Assembly: GCA_001584585.1 (NCBI GenBank)
Contig: LSYV01000462.1
Coordinates: 5,656-16,697 of the forward strand
Source of the DNA: Gonium pectorale
Taxonomy: Eukaryota; Chlorophyta; Chlorophyceae; Chlamydomonadales; Volvocaceae
Reading direction: 5' to 3'
DNA length: 11,042 nucleotides
Shown here: positions 8,918 to 11,042 of the stretch, piece by piece
Numbering within the stretch: position 1 is the stretch's first letter
Layout of the letters: every line of letters starts with the position of its first letter
The notes under the pieces: model-generated
Told to the model about the DNA's origin: nothing
Seen by the model: the letters and a program-made list of their open reading frames with translations, nothing else
The model's database searches: none
Position numbers and translations under genes: made by a program

Positions 8918-9831
8918 ACTCGAGGGGCACCTGCCACTTTCCCGCCACTGTGTGCATCCACCAGAGGGTTGGCGGGTAACATTTGTTTCCGTGATGGTTC
9001 TGGCCCCGCCCCCTCCACTCCCCCTTTCCCAATGCACACACAGATGCACACTTTGGGCTTGCTGCGCGTGACCAGATGCGCCCTTAGGAAATCAAGAGCC
9101 TGCATGCATGCGCTTCCCCAGTCGCAGCTGTGCGGTGATCAGGAATGGCAGGGACCAGGGAGCAAGGTAACATCCCAATGTCCAGCCCCTTCGCTTGCCC
9201 TGGCTCGCCTCCCTCCACGCGGAGCGCGGCGATGAAGCCGGGTGCCCACACTAGGCCTGAGGTGGCGACCCCTGCGCTCAAGGCGCCCACTGCACGCGTG
9301 CAGCCGCGGCTAACATGGGGCAACAGCGGCTTCAAGCGCAATACACAACACCTACACACCTCGCGCGGCGCGACCGCCGTAGATACCATGCAGATACTGT
9401 GTTGGGAGCTCGGGCCGCGGCGAGAGTCGCCATATAGCCCGCCAACTGACCGTACACGCCGCGCGCACATTGCTCGCAGCCCAGAGCGCACCCCCATAGC
9501 TCACGACGGCCCGCGCCGCGACCGCGCCCACCATCGGCACGCCTAGGCAGCCCACCTAAGACCTAACATGATAGCCCCTGAAGGCCAGGGCCGGATCCGG
9601 CCACGGCACACCGCCAGCGATCTCCGGAGGATTGTTGAATCGGGGTGCTTGCACCAGGCATGCGAGGTGCATGCTGTCAGGGCAGGGGAGCCGGCCGCAC
9701 GCTCCCCCTTGTCACTACCGTATAGCTCGCGACACCGTGTGCGCTCCACGGCCAACCCGTGCGCCAGCGACCACCTTGTTCGGGGCGACATAGGGCACGA
9801 CGTCAGGCAGCCGGTTGCAGCACAGGGGTCG

Positions 9832-9853
9832 GGGCCGGGCCGGAGCCCGGCCC
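9832..9853. repeat. GC-only hairpin just after the rhodanese stop
   Basis: GGGCCGGGC, loop CGGA, GCCCGGCCC: a perfect nine-base-pair stem made only of G and C, about 33 bases past the stop codon at 9887. In the transcript it would be a very stable stem-loop at the start of the 3' UTR. Confidence 0.7.
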
Positions 9854-9886
9854 GCAAGCCGGCGCTGTCGCCACCTACCCCGGCTA

Positions 9887-10783
9887 CTACCGCCAGTTAT
9901 TGGGGCGCGTGACGAAGGCGCGCTGCTGCGCGCTGCCGGGATGCAGCGCCTGCACCTGCGTCGACACCAAGCGGCCGCCCGGGCCATCCGTCACCCGCAC
10001 CACGCTGCCCCCCTGGTTGTAGTAGTTTATGATGCCGCCGCAGATGTTGTACACCGTCAGGCGCAGCGCGTCGCTCAGCAGCAGCGCCGCCACGCCGCCC
10101 AGCTCGCCCGTGCTGCAGTACGCCGCCGCCACCGGCGGCTGCGCCGTCGGCATGGCCGCCGCCGTCACCACCGCCAGTGCCTCGCGCACCGCCGCTGCTG
10201 CGGCGGCGGCGCCGCCGGCGAGGGCGTAGCCCCACGTGGCGGCGGGCGCGGGCGTGAGCGTAAGGGGGATGGCCCCCGGCATGGTGGACACGGCGCGCTC
10301 CTCCTCGGGCCGCACGTCTAGCAGTACAATGGGCTGTCGGCCCGTCAGCTTGTCCAGCACGGTGGACGTGGGCAGCTGCGGCGAGGGGAAGGGGCGTGAT
10401 AGGGGAGGGAGGGGAAAGTTTGAGAGGGAGGGCTTGGATGTTTAACGGCCGGGCGCCAGGGGAAGGCGAGGGGGGGACGAGGGAGGGGGGTTTCAAAGGA
10501 GCAAACGGTTGACAGTGAGGGAGGGGGGGAGCAGGAGGGAGGGAGGGAGTGGCTAGGGGCGCAAAAACATGACTTGGGAGGCCCTCCCCCGCACCTGCGC
10601 CGCCACAGTGTGGGTGCGCAGGCCGCGCACAAAGGTGGCCAGCGCGGCCGGCTCCACCTCGTTGGCGGGGTCCACGTCCGCCGCCATGTGCAGCATGCGC
10701 TGCACCATGTCGTCCAGCTCAGCCTCGTTGTCCACGTGGGACAACAGGCTGCCCATCGCCTCCACAAACTCCTCCGCCGACAC
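9887..10783 (-). CDS. Rhodanese-like domain protein, C-terminal two exons (5' end missing)
   Basis: Two exons are clear: 10783-10595 (63 codons) and 10375-9887 (162 codons and TAG), both phase 0, with a GTGCGG donor and GCAG acceptors. The first encodes VSAEEFVEAMGSLLSHVDNE followed by a helix and ADVDPANEVEPAALATF, which loosely resembles a degenerate EF-hand or calmodulin-like pair without proper calcium ligands. The second is a single rhodanese domain: PIVLLDVRPEEER (first strand and substrate motif), then an Ala-rich insertion, then the active-site loop AAYCSTGELGG, then LTVYNICGGIINYYNQGG, ending AFVTRPNNWR. Rhodaneses move sulfane sulfur through the loop Cys. Here the Cys is present, but the sixth loop residue is Leu where CxxGxR enzymes have Arg, so activity or substrate may differ. 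Upstream exons, and any transit peptide, lie beyond 10783; I found no convincing one in 10784-11042. The family assignment is firm; the exact role is unknown. Confidence 0.82.
10376..10594. other. Purine-rich intron with G-quadruplex motif on the plus strand
   Basis: This intron of the rhodanese gene is almost all purine on the plus strand and pyrimidine in the transcript. GGG tracts at 10519-10521, 10523-10529, 10537-10539, 10541-10543 and 10545-10547, with loops of 1 to 7 bases, fit the usual G-quadruplex rule on the template strand. Confidence 0.75.
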
Positions 10784-11042
10784 CTGCATTTGGCGGGGGT
10801 GGAGAGAGGTGGGTGTCGGATTTGAAGGGGGAAAGGGTCGTGCAATGGGACGGTGCTGAGTGCAGGGCGCCGGCGCAACGGGCGCGAACGCAGATAGGCG
10901 GAGATACGGTTTGCGGCCGGCGAATCTTGGGTGTGCTGGCTCTTTGAGTGGTGATGTTGAGCTGACGCCCAGTCGCTGTTGCCCCGCAGCAACTGTGCAG
11001 GGACACCCCGCCTGCCCACGCGCCACGGCCACTCCGCCACAT
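10784..11042. other. Upstream intron or unresolved 5' part of the rhodanese gene
   Basis: The acceptor CCGCCAAATGCAG just above 10783 shows that an intron enters here. All three minus frames are open for part of the stretch, but none resembles a known protein or shows a convincing donor, so no exon is called. Confidence 0.5.

Larger units (their letters stand above)
8709..9886. other. Intergenic: rhodanese 3' UTR and helicase promoter region
   Basis: I see no gene on either strand. Frames are short, lack family resemblance and are broken by stops. The part near 9887 is probably 3' UTR of the rhodanese gene and carries a strong hairpin; the part near 8709-8920 should hold the helicase promoter. 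TTTTATG at 8711-8717 (minus) is only weakly TATA-like. Confidence 0.6.

Overview
The window is nuclear DNA from a green alga, most likely a volvocine or other chlorophycean relative of Chlamydomonas. This is inferred from several things together: high GC, genes cut into many short GT-AG exons, introns of roughly 50 to 900 bases, alanine-rich low-complexity insertions, and TGTAA (the chlorophycean poly(A) signal) downstream of two genes. There is no bacterial gene organisation, no CRISPR array, and no tRNA or rRNA that I could see.

All three genes lie on the minus strand, head to tail. Reading in the direction of transcription (high to low coordinates), the first is the 3' part of a rhodanese-domain gene (10783 to 9887). 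Its beginning lies outside the window or in an exon I could not identify. Next is a complete UAP56/SUB2-type DECD-box RNA helicase, the mRNA export and splicing factor (8526 to 5341, nine coding exons plus a stop-only terminal exon in the preferred model). Last is a nine-exon gene (4508 to 425) for a protein of about 356 residues whose function I do not know. It carries a striking acidic motif, ISDDLVDYEDDV, and I think it belongs to a conserved but uncharacterised plant and algal family.

Intergenic DNA: 8527-9886 holds the helicase promoter and 5' UTR and a long 3' UTR of the rhodanese gene. 4509-5340 holds the helicase 3' UTR and the promoter of the unknown gene. 1-424 is 3' flank. I see no sign that the three genes form a functional pathway.

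The points most worth checking are the unknown family with its DDLVD acidic motif, a 13-residue insertion in helicase domain 2 of the UAP56 protein, a possible GC-AG intron that leaves only a stop codon in the last helicase exon, and an upstream 17-codon ORF that would become an in-frame N-terminal extension of the helicase if a 5' intron is spliced. All exon boundaries were read by eye from splice signals, reading frame and family resemblance, with no transcript support.
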